From Betaproteobacteria bacterium (GTDB taxonomy: Bacteria > Pseudomonadota > Gammaproteobacteria > Burkholderiales > SG8-41), in contig JAKFYK010000004.1 in NCBI GenBank assembly GCA_021730905.1, forward strand, positions 62,001 to 126,000: DNA of 64,000 nt. Reading direction: 5' to 3'. The first letter of the stretch is position 1. Each line of letters begins with the position of its first letter. Of the stretch, positions 53,723-62,493 are shown in pieces. Under the pieces are notes generated by a model. It saw only the letters and a program-made list of their open reading frames with translations, ran no database searches and was not told the origin of the DNA. A program made the translations under genes and the position numbers.

Positions 53723-53730
53723 GCGGGCGC

Positions 53731-55314
53731 TCAGCGTTGCGCCACGTAAGTCCGGGCCTGCGCGAGTTCGGGACGCGGCGTGTCGGCTTTTTTCGCGAGC
53801 GCCGTCAGCTTCGCATAGTAATCGGCGGCCTTGCGCCGGTCGCCGGCGGCGTCGGCCGCCCGCGCAACGCCGTAGATGCTGCGGTAGCGGTTCGGATAGG
53901 CCTTGAGCGCGGTTTCGAATTCACGCAGCGCGGGCGCGGCCTGGCCCATTTCCAGCAGCAGTTCGGCGTAGAGTTCGCGCATTGGATAGAGGCGGTTTTC
54001 CATCGCTACGTGCTTCACGCTGCCATCTTCGTTATCGGCGGCGGTGCGCATGAACTGCTCTGCCCGATCCTTGTTGCCCTCGGCGAGCGCGATCCACGCA
54101 GATACCGCAAGCATTTGCTCCTCGGTGCGGTCGGCCCAGTAAGAGTTGTCGGTTTTTTCAAGCGTTGCGCGCAGCTTTTGCATGATGCCGATTTCGGCTT
54201 TTGCGCCGGCAAGATCCCCGGTGCGCGCCATGCCCAGCCCGCGCGTGAAACGTATTAGAGATTCAGCCGCGGGAGTGCCCGGCTTGTCGACCGGCAGTGC
54301 AGCGGCGCCTTTCCAGTCACCACGCTCTAGTACGAGGCGTGCCGGCATGGCCGCCATGCCGGTCTGGAAGCCGAGAACCGAGCCGGGGCCCGTTGATTGC
54401 GTCTTGGCGTAAACCTCGCGCGCCTTTTCCAGCATGGCCTTGGCTTTCGCATCCTGCCCGAGTTGCAAATGTGCGTAGACCACGAAATCGGCCGCGTGAT
54501 AGTAGTCCGGACGTATCGCCATCGAGTGCATATTGGAAGCGATCGACTCTTCCCACAGGCCCACCATCGAGTAGATGTGCGAAGGCATGTGGCGTGCGTG
54601 CGGTGCGGCGGGCGCGAGCTTGGCGTAGCGGCGCGCGGCGGCGATGCCCTTGTCGGCGAGCGGCGGGTAGTCATAGGCGTGGATCAGGAAGTGCGTGACG
54701 CCGGGATGTTCGGGGCTTTTCAGCAGCAGCGTTTCGAGTATTTGCGCCGACTGCAACTGTTGCCGGTATTGCACATCGCTCTTGGGTGCCGAGGCCTGAA
54801 GATTCAGAGCATAGAACACCCATGCTTCGAAATCATCGGGATATTTTTCCGTGAGCGCTTCGGTGGCTTTGGTGTATGCCGCAAGACGCGCATTGACAGG
54901 TGTTTTCTCATGATTGCGGTAATACGCGGCAAGCGCATTGATCCAGTCACGCTCGCGCTCGGTCTTTGCGCTGATCGCAATGGCTTTTTGCAGTGATTCC
55001 CAACCTGCAGCCGCGTTTTTTGCGGGTGGCGCTCCGGAGAGCGAGTTGCCGAGGTAGTCAAGCGCAATGCCCCAGTGCGCCATCGCACAATTCGGATCGT
55101 CCTTCAGCACTGCTTCGAAAGTTTTCCTCGCTTCCCCGAACCAGTATGAGTGCAGCATGGCGACACCGGTCTCGAACAATTTCTGCACCTTGGGTGCGCA
55201 CGACGTCGGAAAAGAAACTTTGCCTAGTTGGTCGGCTTTCTCGTGAGCGAATGCAGCGCCGGAACTCGACAACATTGCGATGGACACGGCGGCGAACAGA
55301 TGGCGTGTTTTCAC
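53731..55314 (-). CDS. Large TPR-repeat exported protein
   Basis: About 527 residues from GTG at 55314 (AGGAGAG upstream); signal about 1-21 (VSIAMLSSSGAAFA). The early part carries a paired Cys (TSCAPKVQKL, PNCAMAHWGIALDY) typical of periplasmic TPR proteins of unknown function next to multicopper oxidases. A GTG start was chosen over the in-frame extension to 55398, which lacks a ribosome site. Confidence 0.8.
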   Translation of the reverse strand: MKTRHLFAAVSIAMLSSSGAAFAHEKADQLGKVSFPTSCAPKVQKLFETGVAMLHSYWFGEARKTFEAVLKDDPNCAMAHWGIALDYLGNSLSGAPPAKNAAAGWESLQKAIAISAKTERERDWINALAAYYRNHEKTPVNARLAAYTKATEALTEKYPDDFEAWVFYALNLQASAPKSDVQYRQQLQSAQILETLLLKSPEHPGVTHFLIHAYDYPPLADKGIAAARRYAKLAPAAPHARHMPSHIYSMVGLWEESIASNMHSMAIRPDYYHAADFVVYAHLQLGQDAKAKAMLEKAREVYAKTQSTGPGSVLGFQTGMAAMPARLVLERGDWKGAAALPVDKPGTPAAESLIRFTRGLGMARTGDLAGAKAEIGIMQKLRATLEKTDNSYWADRTEEQMLAVSAWIALAEGNKDRAEQFMRTAADNEDGSVKHVAMENRLYPMRELYAELLLEMGQAAPALREFETALKAYPNRYRSIYGVARAADAAGDRRKAADYYAKLTALAKKADTPRPELAQARTYVAQR

Positions 55315-55476
55315 GTTGCTCTCCTGGGTGGTGTTTTCGATGCGCACGCCGGGACGCGGCGGCGGGCAATGATTGACCGCGGACAGTCTGCGCCGCATGC
55401 AAAGCGCATGTCAATCAGGCGCCAGTGATTACGGAAGAAATCCGGCGGCTACGACGGCTGCCTACTGAAAATGTTA

Positions 55477-55502
55477 TAAGTACTTGTTTTTATTATATTT
55501 TA
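55477..55502 (-). repeat. 26-bp A/T-rich dispersed element, copy 9
   Basis: On the minus strand: TAAAATA, TAATAAAAA, CAAGTACTTA. It lies 11 bases downstream of the bicupin stop codon in that gene's direction; more A/T-rich sequence follows to 55511. Confidence 0.75.
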
Positions 55503-55512
55503 TAATGAACGG

Positions 55513-56373
55513 CTAGTTCACTGCGAGATCGGCACTCGTCACCTTGCCGGTGTGCACATACCCCGCATCTTCGATGCTGCCGGCGCCGGTGTAAACGCCG
55601 ATCACTTCCAGCGTGTTGTTGCCGGTGTTGGCGATGAAATGCTCGACGCCCTTAGGGATGAAATGCACGTGGCCGCCGCGCACGCGCGCGTTTTTGCCGC
55701 CGGCGCCCGCGATGCCCTCGCCGGAAACCACGTAATACAGCACTTCGGCGCGGTCAAAGCGGTGCTTGTGATGCACGTCACCGGGCGCGAGCTTCATCCA
55801 GAACTGCGCGTTGGGGCTGCCGCCGTGTTTCCAGTTGTGTTTGCCGATGGGCAGGCGAAAGTCGCTCACGTTCCAGCCGTCCTGCGCGCTGAGTTGCAGC
55901 GGTTTCACATCGGCGACGTTGAGCAGGATGCCTTCGGTGAGCGTCGTCGCGCGCAGCATATCGAGATCGGCCTTCGCGACATGGCCGCAGAACTCATAGC
56001 CGGTGTCGGGCACGCTTTTCGCCCCCATGTAAAAGCCGATGACGAGACCATCCTGGTCTTTGGTTTCGTTGTGAAAAAAATGCGGCGAACCGGCTGGCAT
56101 CAGCCGGCAATGGCCGGGGCCGACCTGCGTGCGCTGGTCGCTCTGGCCGACGATGCCGTGGCCATGGATGTAAACCGCGATCTCGTCGCAGCGGCTATGC
56201 AGATGCTTGGCGTGCGTGGAGCCGGGGCGGAAGATCGAATGAAATATCGTGGTCGCGCTGCCGTGTGCGCCGGTGACTGGCAGGCGGAATTCGGAGATCG
56301 CCCAGCCGTCGCCTTTTTGCATGTTTTCGGGCGTGACGTCATCGACGTGGACGAGGTAGGGCTCAGAAGGCAT
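55513..56373 (-). CDS. Bicupin protein
   Basis: 286 residues with two cupin halves: HSRCDEIAVYIHGHGIVG and VGPGHCRLMPAGSPHFFHN in the first, HHKHRFDRAEVLYYVVSGEGIAG and GGHVHFIPKGVEHFIAN in the second, each with the His/Glu metal ligands. Substrate unknown; quercetinase- or oxalate-decarboxylase-like in arrangement. Confidence 0.87.
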   Translation of the reverse strand: MPSEPYLVHVDDVTPENMQKGDGWAISEFRLPVTGAHGSATTIFHSIFRPGSTHAKHLHSRCDEIAVYIHGHGIVGQSDQRTQVGPGHCRLMPAGSPHFFHNETKDQDGLVIGFYMGAKSVPDTGYEFCGHVAKADLDMLRATTLTEGILLNVADVKPLQLSAQDGWNVSDFRLPIGKHNWKHGGSPNAQFWMKLAPGDVHHKHRFDRAEVLYYVVSGEGIAGAGGKNARVRGGHVHFIPKGVEHFIANTGNNTLEVIGVYTGAGSIEDAGYVHTGKVTSADLAVN

Positions 56374-56444
56374 AAATTTCCTGACTAAAAAAGGAGAGTC
56401 GAAAATTGCAACTTTGGTTGCATCCGCTAAAACTAGAGGCCAAC

Positions 56445-56735
56445 TTACTCGTGAACGATTTGCGCAATGAAATGCGGATTGTCACCACAGGACAGAACAT
56501 ACGAGGCCGAATCCAATTGAACTTCCAAATGCACGCGATATCCCTTAGCCCTCGTATTCAAGTATGAGTCGACAACCTCATCATTGGTAAGCCCGTGCTT
56601 CGCCGCAAGAGCGGCAAGCAGGGCACGCAGGCGTGATTCGCTGATCGAGCCGTAAGGAACGCGTCGGGAATAAATTTCCTTCAGGCTGTCCCAACCTGTA
56701 ATCGACCAGAAACGCCGCTCTCTAGCCTTTGGCAC
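56445..56735 (-). CDS. Hypothetical 96-aa protein
   Basis: Lower GC than the neighbours. Contains LRALLAALAAKHGLTNDEVVDSYLNTRAKGYRVHL, helical and charged. No family recognised. Located in a GC-poor stretch (56400-56850) between the bicupin and the M20 peptidase; could be a recently acquired gene or a chance frame. Confidence 0.45.
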   Translation of the reverse strand: MPKARERRFWSITGWDSLKEIYSRRVPYGSISESRLRALLAALAAKHGLTNDEVVDSYLNTRAKGYRVHLEVQLDSASYVLSCGDNPHFIAQIVHE

Positions 56736-56856
56736 AATTGTCTTCTAATTGAGATTCAGAGTCATGGTGTTGCGCCTCGACTTGATGCGCGACCTCATTA
56801 ACCCATGAGGAGGAAATTCTGAAAACATATTTAAATTAAGAATTACGATAACCTCC

Positions 56857-58254
56857 TCACGAAAGCGACTTCGGCACCCCTTCCTCCGCCAAATCCCAAA
56901 ACAACCCGGTCATCATCTGTAAGCCTTCGCGCATGACAGACCCGAGCGCATGTTCGTTCGGCGCGTGCTGCGAGCAACCGGCGTAGGAGTGCGGCACCCA
57001 CAGCGTTGGCAGGCCCAGTGTTTCGGAGAAGCAGTCGTTGGGCAGCGAGCCGCCGATGTTGGGCAGGATCGCCGGCTTCGCGCCGGTGGTGCGGCGTATC
57101 GATTCCGCCGCCCAGCGTACCCACGCATTGTCGGGATCGAGGCGCGTGGCCTGCATGAAACTCTTGCGCGCCATGCTGATCTGCACACTTTCGTAGCCGT
57201 TGGCGTCGAGATGTTTGCGCAGAATCGGAATGAAGGTGTTCGCATCGGTGCCCGCGACGAAACGTATCTGAACGGTGGCCACCGCTTTGCCGGGAATCGC
57301 GTTCACCGGGTTGTCCGGATTGCCGGTGCGGAAGGCGAGAATCTCAAACGTGTTCCAGGCGTAAAGTTTTTCCGCCGCGGAAAGTCCCGGCTCGCCCCAC
57401 CACGGATCGATCTGCGGCTCGTCAGGTTCGGGCGTGGGCTGGCAGTCGAGCAACGCCTTGCGCACGCTGTCGGGTATGCTCTCGGGCAACAATTCGCGCA
57501 CCAGCACTTTGCCCTCGCGCGTGACGATGCTCGCCAGCGCGTGCGCGAGCACGATGCCGGGATTGGCGAGCAGTCCGCCCCAGTTGCCGGAGTGATGTGC
57601 GCCTTCGCGCAATTCCACGGTGAAAGTAAGATTCATGCAACCGCGCGAGCCGAGATACAGCGTCGGCCGCTTGGCCGAGAGGCGCGGCCCGTCGGAAGCG
57701 ATCAGCACATCGGCTTTCAGGCGCTGCTTATGCGTTTCGCAGAATTCCTTGAGACCGGGTGAACTGAGTTCCTCGCCGGTTTCGAGCATGAACTTCACAT
57801 TGAAGCCGAGTTTGCCGCGCTCGGCGATCACGGTTTCCATGGCTGCCATATTGACCGAGTGCTGACCTTTGTTGTCGGCGGTGCCGCGGCCGTAATACCT
57901 GTCGCCTTCCTGCTTGAGCTGCCAAGGGCCAATGCCGCTGCGCCACTGGTCCTCCAGGCCGCGGATCACGTCGCCGTGGCCGTACATCAGCACCGTGGGC
58001 AGGTTCGGTCCTTCGATGCGTTCGGCGAGCAGTATCGGTCCTACGCCTTCAACTGGATTCGGCAGTATCTCGGTTTTGAAGCCCATGCGGTCGAACGCCG
58101 GTGTGATTTCCTGCTTGAGATACACATCCATGTAGGGACGGCTTTCGGGAATCTGGCTTTCGGTGCGGATGGCAACGCGGCGCGCAAGGTCTTCGATGAA
58201 CTGGCCTTCATCGAAGTGGCGCGTGGCACGGGAGATGGCGGTTTCGCGGGTCAT
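56857..58254 (-). CDS. M20-family metallopeptidase
   Basis: 465 residues. Zinc-site motifs MYGHGDVIRG (first His/Asp), TADNKGQHSVNM, ETGEELSSPG (catalytic Glu-Glu) and a late PHSYAGCSQHAPNE (last His). Dipeptidase/carnosinase-like or amidohydrolase. Next to a Bug receptor, so it may process an imported amide or dipeptide. Confidence 0.9.
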   Translation of the reverse strand: MTRETAISRATRHFDEGQFIEDLARRVAIRTESQIPESRPYMDVYLKQEITPAFDRMGFKTEILPNPVEGVGPILLAERIEGPNLPTVLMYGHGDVIRGLEDQWRSGIGPWQLKQEGDRYYGRGTADNKGQHSVNMAAMETVIAERGKLGFNVKFMLETGEELSSPGLKEFCETHKQRLKADVLIASDGPRLSAKRPTLYLGSRGCMNLTFTVELREGAHHSGNWGGLLANPGIVLAHALASIVTREGKVLVRELLPESIPDSVRKALLDCQPTPEPDEPQIDPWWGEPGLSAAEKLYAWNTFEILAFRTGNPDNPVNAIPGKAVATVQIRFVAGTDANTFIPILRKHLDANGYESVQISMARKSFMQATRLDPDNAWVRWAAESIRRTTGAKPAILPNIGGSLPNDCFSETLGLPTLWVPHSYAGCSQHAPNEHALGSVMREGLQMMTGLFWDLAEEGVPKSLS

Positions 58255-58353
58255 GGTTTTGCCTTGCAGAAGTTATCCGGTGAAGTGTAGCGTGTGCCGC
58301 GCGCACGGCAAAGCGGTAGCGCAAAACTATACGAAAGGTTGTCGAACACGCAG

Positions 58354-58376
58354 CCCGCGCTGAAAGTTCGCGCGGG
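58354..58376. terminator. Inverted repeat between Bug receptor and M20 gene
   Basis: CCCGCGC and GCGCGGG arms of seven bases, nine-base loop, in the 165-base gap 58255-58419. No T-run on either strand, so only a weak terminator candidate. Confidence 0.35.
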
Positions 58377-58419
58377 TGCTACGTTGTGCTGAAGTCTGTT
58401 AGAACAACGAAAGTTTCTG

Positions 58420-59385
58420 CTAATCGGCGCGCAGGCCGATCGCTTTCACGACTTTGCCCCATTTCGCAATTTCACTGCGCGTAAAGGCCGCGTATTCGTC
58501 CGAAGTGCTGGTCAGGACCTCGAACCCGGCGTTGCCGAGACGATCTTTCACGTCGGGTACTTTCAGCAGCGCGTGCGTCTCGGTGTGCAGGCGCGTGATG
58601 ACAGGGGCAGGCGTACCGGCGGGCGCGACCAGGCCGTACCAGGAGTCGGCGGCGTAGCCCTTCACGCCGGCTTCGTCGATGGTGGGAAACTCCGGCGCTG
58701 TCGGCGAGCGCTTGGGCGTCGTGACCGCGATGCCGCGCAACCTGCCATTGCGGATGTGCCCGATGGCTGAGGGCATGGTGGCGAGGCAAGCGGAAACTTC
58801 ACCGCCGACCAGCGCGATCATCGATGGCCCGCCGCCCTTGTAGGGCACGTGTACCATCTTGATGCCGGTCATGTTGGAAAAGTATTCCCCCGCCAGATGC
58901 GCGGCGGAACCCGCGCCGGATGATGAATAGGACAATTGCCCGGGCCGCGCCTTGGTGAAAGCGACAAACTCCTTCACCGTTTTCACCGGCACCGAGGGAT
59001 GTACCACCAAGATCAGCGGCGTGGTGGCCATCAGCGTCACGTGCGCGAAATCCCTTGCAAGATCGAATCCCAGTCGGGTGTAAAGCGTCTGGCCGATGGC
59101 GTGCGTGACAGAGGCCACCAGCAGCGTATAGCCGTCGGGTGGCGCCTTGGCCGCGATTTCGGCGCCGATGTTGGCGCCTGCACCCGGACGGTTTTCCGCT
59201 ACCACCTGTTGCCCCATTTGCTCCGATAGCTTGAGGGCCACCATGCGCCCTATAGTGTCGGTGCCGCCGCCCGGCGGAAAGGGAACGATCAGCCGCACGG
59301 TCTTGGCAGGATATTGCTGCGGCCATGCAGATGCTGCCAACAACATACCTGCCGCCAACAGGATACCTCTTGCGATTGTCATCAT
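58420..59385 (-). CDS. Bug-family tripartite tricarboxylate transporter receptor
   Basis: 321 residues. Signal about 1-22, YPAKTVRLIVPFPPGGGTDTIGRMVALKL, and VPYKGGGPSMIALVGGEV. Third Bug receptor of the window. Transcribed toward the M20 gene and after the AMP-ligase operon. Confidence 0.9.
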   Translation of the reverse strand: MMTIARGILLAAGMLLAASAWPQQYPAKTVRLIVPFPPGGGTDTIGRMVALKLSEQMGQQVVAENRPGAGANIGAEIAAKAPPDGYTLLVASVTHAIGQTLYTRLGFDLARDFAHVTLMATTPLILVVHPSVPVKTVKEFVAFTKARPGQLSYSSSGAGSAAHLAGEYFSNMTGIKMVHVPYKGGGPSMIALVGGEVSACLATMPSAIGHIRNGRLRGIAVTTPKRSPTAPEFPTIDEAGVKGYAADSWYGLVAPAGTPAPVITRLHTETHALLKVPDVKDRLGNAGFEVLTSTSDEYAAFTRSEIAKWGKVVKAIGLRAD

Positions 59386-59537
59386 CTCCTCCTCCTCGAA
59401 TCACATGCTCGTTTGGCAGCCGTAGCTGACGGAAAGTGTATTTTGCCCAAGGGACCGACTTGGCTAGTGTAGCGCGTGCCATGCGCACCACAAAGTGGAA
59501 CGTCGTCGTAACTATTTGCGCGAGACCCGCGCTACGG

Positions 59538-61049
59538 TTATGCGTCGAGCAGCTTCAGCCGCTGCACCTTCCCTGAAGGGCCTTTGGGTAAATCATTGAT
59601 TAATTTTATTATTTTTGGTGCCTTGTATTTGCCCAGTTCACCGAGCGCGAACGTGTTCAGTTCATCCAGGGTGCAGTGAACGCCGGGCTTCAGCACCACG
59701 CACGCCATGATTTCCTGCCCGTAATTCGCGTCGGGGATGCCGACTGCCGCAGCTTCGAGCACGGCCGGGTGCTTGAGCAGCGCCTCATCGATCTCGCGCG
59801 GTGCGATGTTTTCGCCGCCCTTGATGATGAGTTCCTTGATGCGGCCGGTGACGAAGACGAAACCGTCTTCGTCGAGATAACCGAGGTCGCCGGTGTGCAT
59901 CCAGCCGTCGGGCTCCAGCGTCTTTCTCGTGTTCTCCGGATCTTTATAGTAACCCTTCATCACGTTGTCGCCGCGGATCATCAGTTCGCCCGATGCATTC
60001 GGCGGCAGGTCCTTGCCGGTGTGCGTGTCGATGACTTTCGCTTCGTTGCCACAGGCGCGGCCCGGGCTGCCGATCTTGCGCTGGGCCGGATCGTAAGGAT
60101 TGGTAAAACACGGTGCGTTGGTCTCGGTCATGCCGAACGTTTCAATAATGCCGATGCCGAATTTTGCCTCGAACGCGCGATGCTGCTCCGGCGGCAAGGG
60201 TGCCGAGGCCGAGCGGCAGAATTTCACGCGCGAGATATCAAGCCCGCGTTCACGCGGGTCGGCACCATTCAGCAGATACGCGATGATGGTAGGCACCACG
60301 TTAATCCAAGTGCATTGATATTTGACGACCAGTTCCCAATAATTGGATGCACTGAAACGATGCGGCATCACCACGCTGCCGCCATGCACCAGCGGCGCAA
60401 CCGTGGTCACGATTTGCCCGTTGATATGGTACAGCGGCATCGCGCACAACACGCGATCCAGCGCGGTGAGTTGATGCGCTGAACTGGTGAACTCTCCGCC
60501 TGCAACCACGCTGCGATTGGAAAGCACACAGCCTTTCGGTTTACCGGTGGTGCCTGAGGTGTACATCAGCAGCGCGTCGTCGTCTTCGCCGGCTTCCGGC
60601 AACGTGACTTCTGTTTGCACGTCGAAAATAGATGTTGCGTCGGGATCAATCACGACGACTTCGATTTCCCGACTTGCGCCCGCCAGCGCCTCGCGCACAC
60701 GCGGCGCGAGTTCTTCGCTGGTGAATACCAGTTCACTGTCGGAGTGATCGAGTACGTAACCGAGTTGTGACGCTTGTGCCAGCAGATTGAGCGGTACAAC
60801 CATGAAGCCGGCGTACATCACGCCGATCAACAGCCGCGCGGCTTGGTAGCTGTTGTGCAGCATCAGCGCAACTTTGTCGCCTTTGCGCAAACGGCGATTT
60901 AGCAGAAATGCAGCGAGCTGAATCGAGTCGCGTTGCAGTTGCGCGTAGGTGAGCGTTGCGCCGGTTTTCGGTGCGATGACATAAGGCGCTGCGGGCGTTT
61001 CACGCGCGCGCAGGTCTACATAATGCCTAATTGTACGTAGAGTGCGCAC
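59538..61049 (-). CDS. AMP-forming acyl-CoA ligase family protein
   Basis: 503 residues; GTG start at 61049. ANL motifs: MYTSGTTGKPKG (A3) at about 158-169, IIETFGMTETN (A5), GWMHTGDLGYLDEDGFVFVTGR and the A10 Lys in LPKGPSGKVQRLKLL. The start is four bases from copy 11 of the dispersed element, with no visible ribosome site. Near the end, codons for KIIKLINDL (59589-59614) are A/T-rich and form copy 10. Likely partner of the acylating aldehyde dehydrogenase. Confidence 0.9.
   Translation of the reverse strand: MRTLRTIRHYVDLRARETPAAPYVIAPKTGATLTYAQLQRDSIQLAAFLLNRRLRKGDKVALMLHNSYQAARLLIGVMYAGFMVVPLNLLAQASQLGYVLDHSDSELVFTSEELAPRVREALAGASREIEVVVIDPDATSIFDVQTEVTLPEAGEDDDALLMYTSGTTGKPKGCVLSNRSVVAGGEFTSSAHQLTALDRVLCAMPLYHINGQIVTTVAPLVHGGSVVMPHRFSASNYWELVVKYQCTWINVVPTIIAYLLNGADPRERGLDISRVKFCRSASAPLPPEQHRAFEAKFGIGIIETFGMTETNAPCFTNPYDPAQRKIGSPGRACGNEAKVIDTHTGKDLPPNASGELMIRGDNVMKGYYKDPENTRKTLEPDGWMHTGDLGYLDEDGFVFVTGRIKELIIKGGENIAPREIDEALLKHPAVLEAAAVGIPDANYGQEIMACVVLKPGVHCTLDELNTFALGELGKYKAPKIIKLINDLPKGPSGKVQRLKLLDA
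59589..59614 (-). repeat. 26-bp A/T-rich dispersed element, copy 10 (inside acyl-CoA ligase)
   Basis: On the minus strand: AAATAAT, AAAATTAAT, CAATGATTTA. The most divergent copy but with the same spacing and the same reading phase as the copy in the nitronate monooxygenase; encodes KIIKLINDL in a gene that is otherwise GC-rich. Confidence 0.55.
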
Positions 61050-61052
61050 AAT

Positions 61053-61078
61053 AAAATATCAATAAAAACAATTACTTA
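61053..61078 (+). repeat. 26-bp A/T-rich dispersed element, copy 11
   Basis: AAAATAT, CAATAAAAA, CAATTACTTA. It fills the 22-base gap between the aldehyde dehydrogenase and AMP-ligase genes; the aldehyde dehydrogenase stop (61072-61074) lies inside it. Confidence 0.8.
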
Positions 61079-62493
61079 TGATACTTCTCACGATACGTGC
61101 CGAAGAGGTCATCCAGGCTGGGTTCGCGCGCCGGAATCGGGCGCACGATGCGCGTGATATTCATGAAGTGTTTGTAGTTGAGGTTGTCGGAAAAGCTGTT
61201 GCCGCCCCAGGTGCCGCAGCCCATGGTCAGTGAGAATGGCAGGCCGTTGTCGAAGCTGCCGCCGTTGGCGATGGCGTGCGCCTGATTGACGATGACGCGG
61301 CACACGGTCATTTCCAAACCAAGCCTGCGGATGTGCGCGTCGTTTTTAGTGTGAATGCCGCAGGAGTGGCCGTCGCCCATGTAATCGTAGATTGCACGCA
61401 GCGTGTTGAAGGCGTGATTGAAATCGCGTGCTTTGTACACCGTGAGCACGGGCGAGAGTTTCTCGCCGGAGAACGGGTACGCTTCGCCCGCACCGGTTTC
61501 TTCGACCATCAGGCATTTGGCGTTGACGAGTTCCGGGCGCGTCAGTCCGGCGACCGCGCAGATTTTGGATACGGATTGTGCGGTGACTGCGGACGAAAGG
61601 TGACCACCGGGAAACATGGCCTTTTGCAGCGTGTCTTTCTCGGCAGCGCTCAACATCGCGCCGCCTTGCTTAATCAACTCGTCGAGCATGCGGTCATACA
61701 CCGCGGTGTGAATGATCACGCTGTTTTCCGATGAGCAACTGGTGGCATTGTCGAAAATCTTGGAGCACATGATTTTCGCGGCGGCGTCTGCGCAATCCGC
61801 ACTGTCATCGACGATCACCGCCACGTTGCCCGCGCCCACGCCCAGCGCCGGCGTGCCGCTGGAGTAACCCGCGCGCACATTGGCTTGCGAGCCGGTGACC
61901 ACCACCAGATCGCATTGCTTCATCAGTTCGCTGGAGCTTTCCTTGGTCACTGGCGACGGCAGCATTTGCACCAGATCAAGCGGCACAGCCATGCGCTTGA
62001 ATTCGGCATGGATGTATTCGAGCAGTTTCGCGCTGGTGGAAACACCCTTGGGCGACGGCGACAGAATCACCGCGTTGCCGCATTTCAGCGCGTTGATGAT
62101 GTTGTTGGCCGGTGTGGCGCCAGGGTTGGTGGAAGGAACCACTGCGCATACCACACCCACCGGCCGCGCGATTTCAGTAATGCCCTTGTCGGGATATTCG
62201 GCAAGCACGCCGGTGGAAATCGCGCCTTTGAGATCGCGCAGCAGGCCCAGCGTCTTGCGATGATTCTTGTTGATCTTGTCCGGCACGTTGCCTAGCCCGG
62301 TGTCGCGCACGGCGATTCCCGCCAACGTCTTGTTGCGCACCGGTTCCATGATCGCCCAGCCGGCAGCGGTGACAAGTTCATCGAGCTGCGCCTGCGTATA
62401 ACGTGCGGCCACGGCCTGCGCGGCGCGCGCTCGCGTGACGAGTTCGGCGACAATTTGCACGGCAGAAGAGGATGCGGACGCGGTATCAGGCAT
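61072..62493 (-). CDS. CoA-acylating aldehyde dehydrogenase (EutE/SauS-like)
   Basis: About 473 residues. Acylating-type catalytic Cys in FDNATSCSSENS (about 253-264), PSTNPGATPANNIINALKCGNAVILSPSP and VGAGNVAVIVDD. Similar to sulfoacetaldehyde dehydrogenase (acylating) SauS and EutE-like enzymes. Chosen start MPDTASASSS (62493) over the longer frame. Overlaps the TauD-like gene by eight bases; forms an operon with the CoA ligase. Confidence 0.88.
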   Translation of the reverse strand: MPDTASASSSAVQIVAELVTRARAAQAVAARYTQAQLDELVTAAGWAIMEPVRNKTLAGIAVRDTGLGNVPDKINKNHRKTLGLLRDLKGAISTGVLAEYPDKGITEIARPVGVVCAVVPSTNPGATPANNIINALKCGNAVILSPSPKGVSTSAKLLEYIHAEFKRMAVPLDLVQMLPSPVTKESSSELMKQCDLVVVTGSQANVRAGYSSGTPALGVGAGNVAVIVDDSADCADAAAKIMCSKIFDNATSCSSENSVIIHTAVYDRMLDELIKQGGAMLSAAEKDTLQKAMFPGGHLSSAVTAQSVSKICAVAGLTRPELVNAKCLMVEETGAGEAYPFSGEKLSPVLTVYKARDFNHAFNTLRAIYDYMGDGHSCGIHTKNDAHIRRLGLEMTVCRVIVNQAHAIANGGSFDNGLPFSLTMGCGTWGGNSFSDNLNYKHFMNITRIVRPIPAREPSLDDLFGTYREKYHK

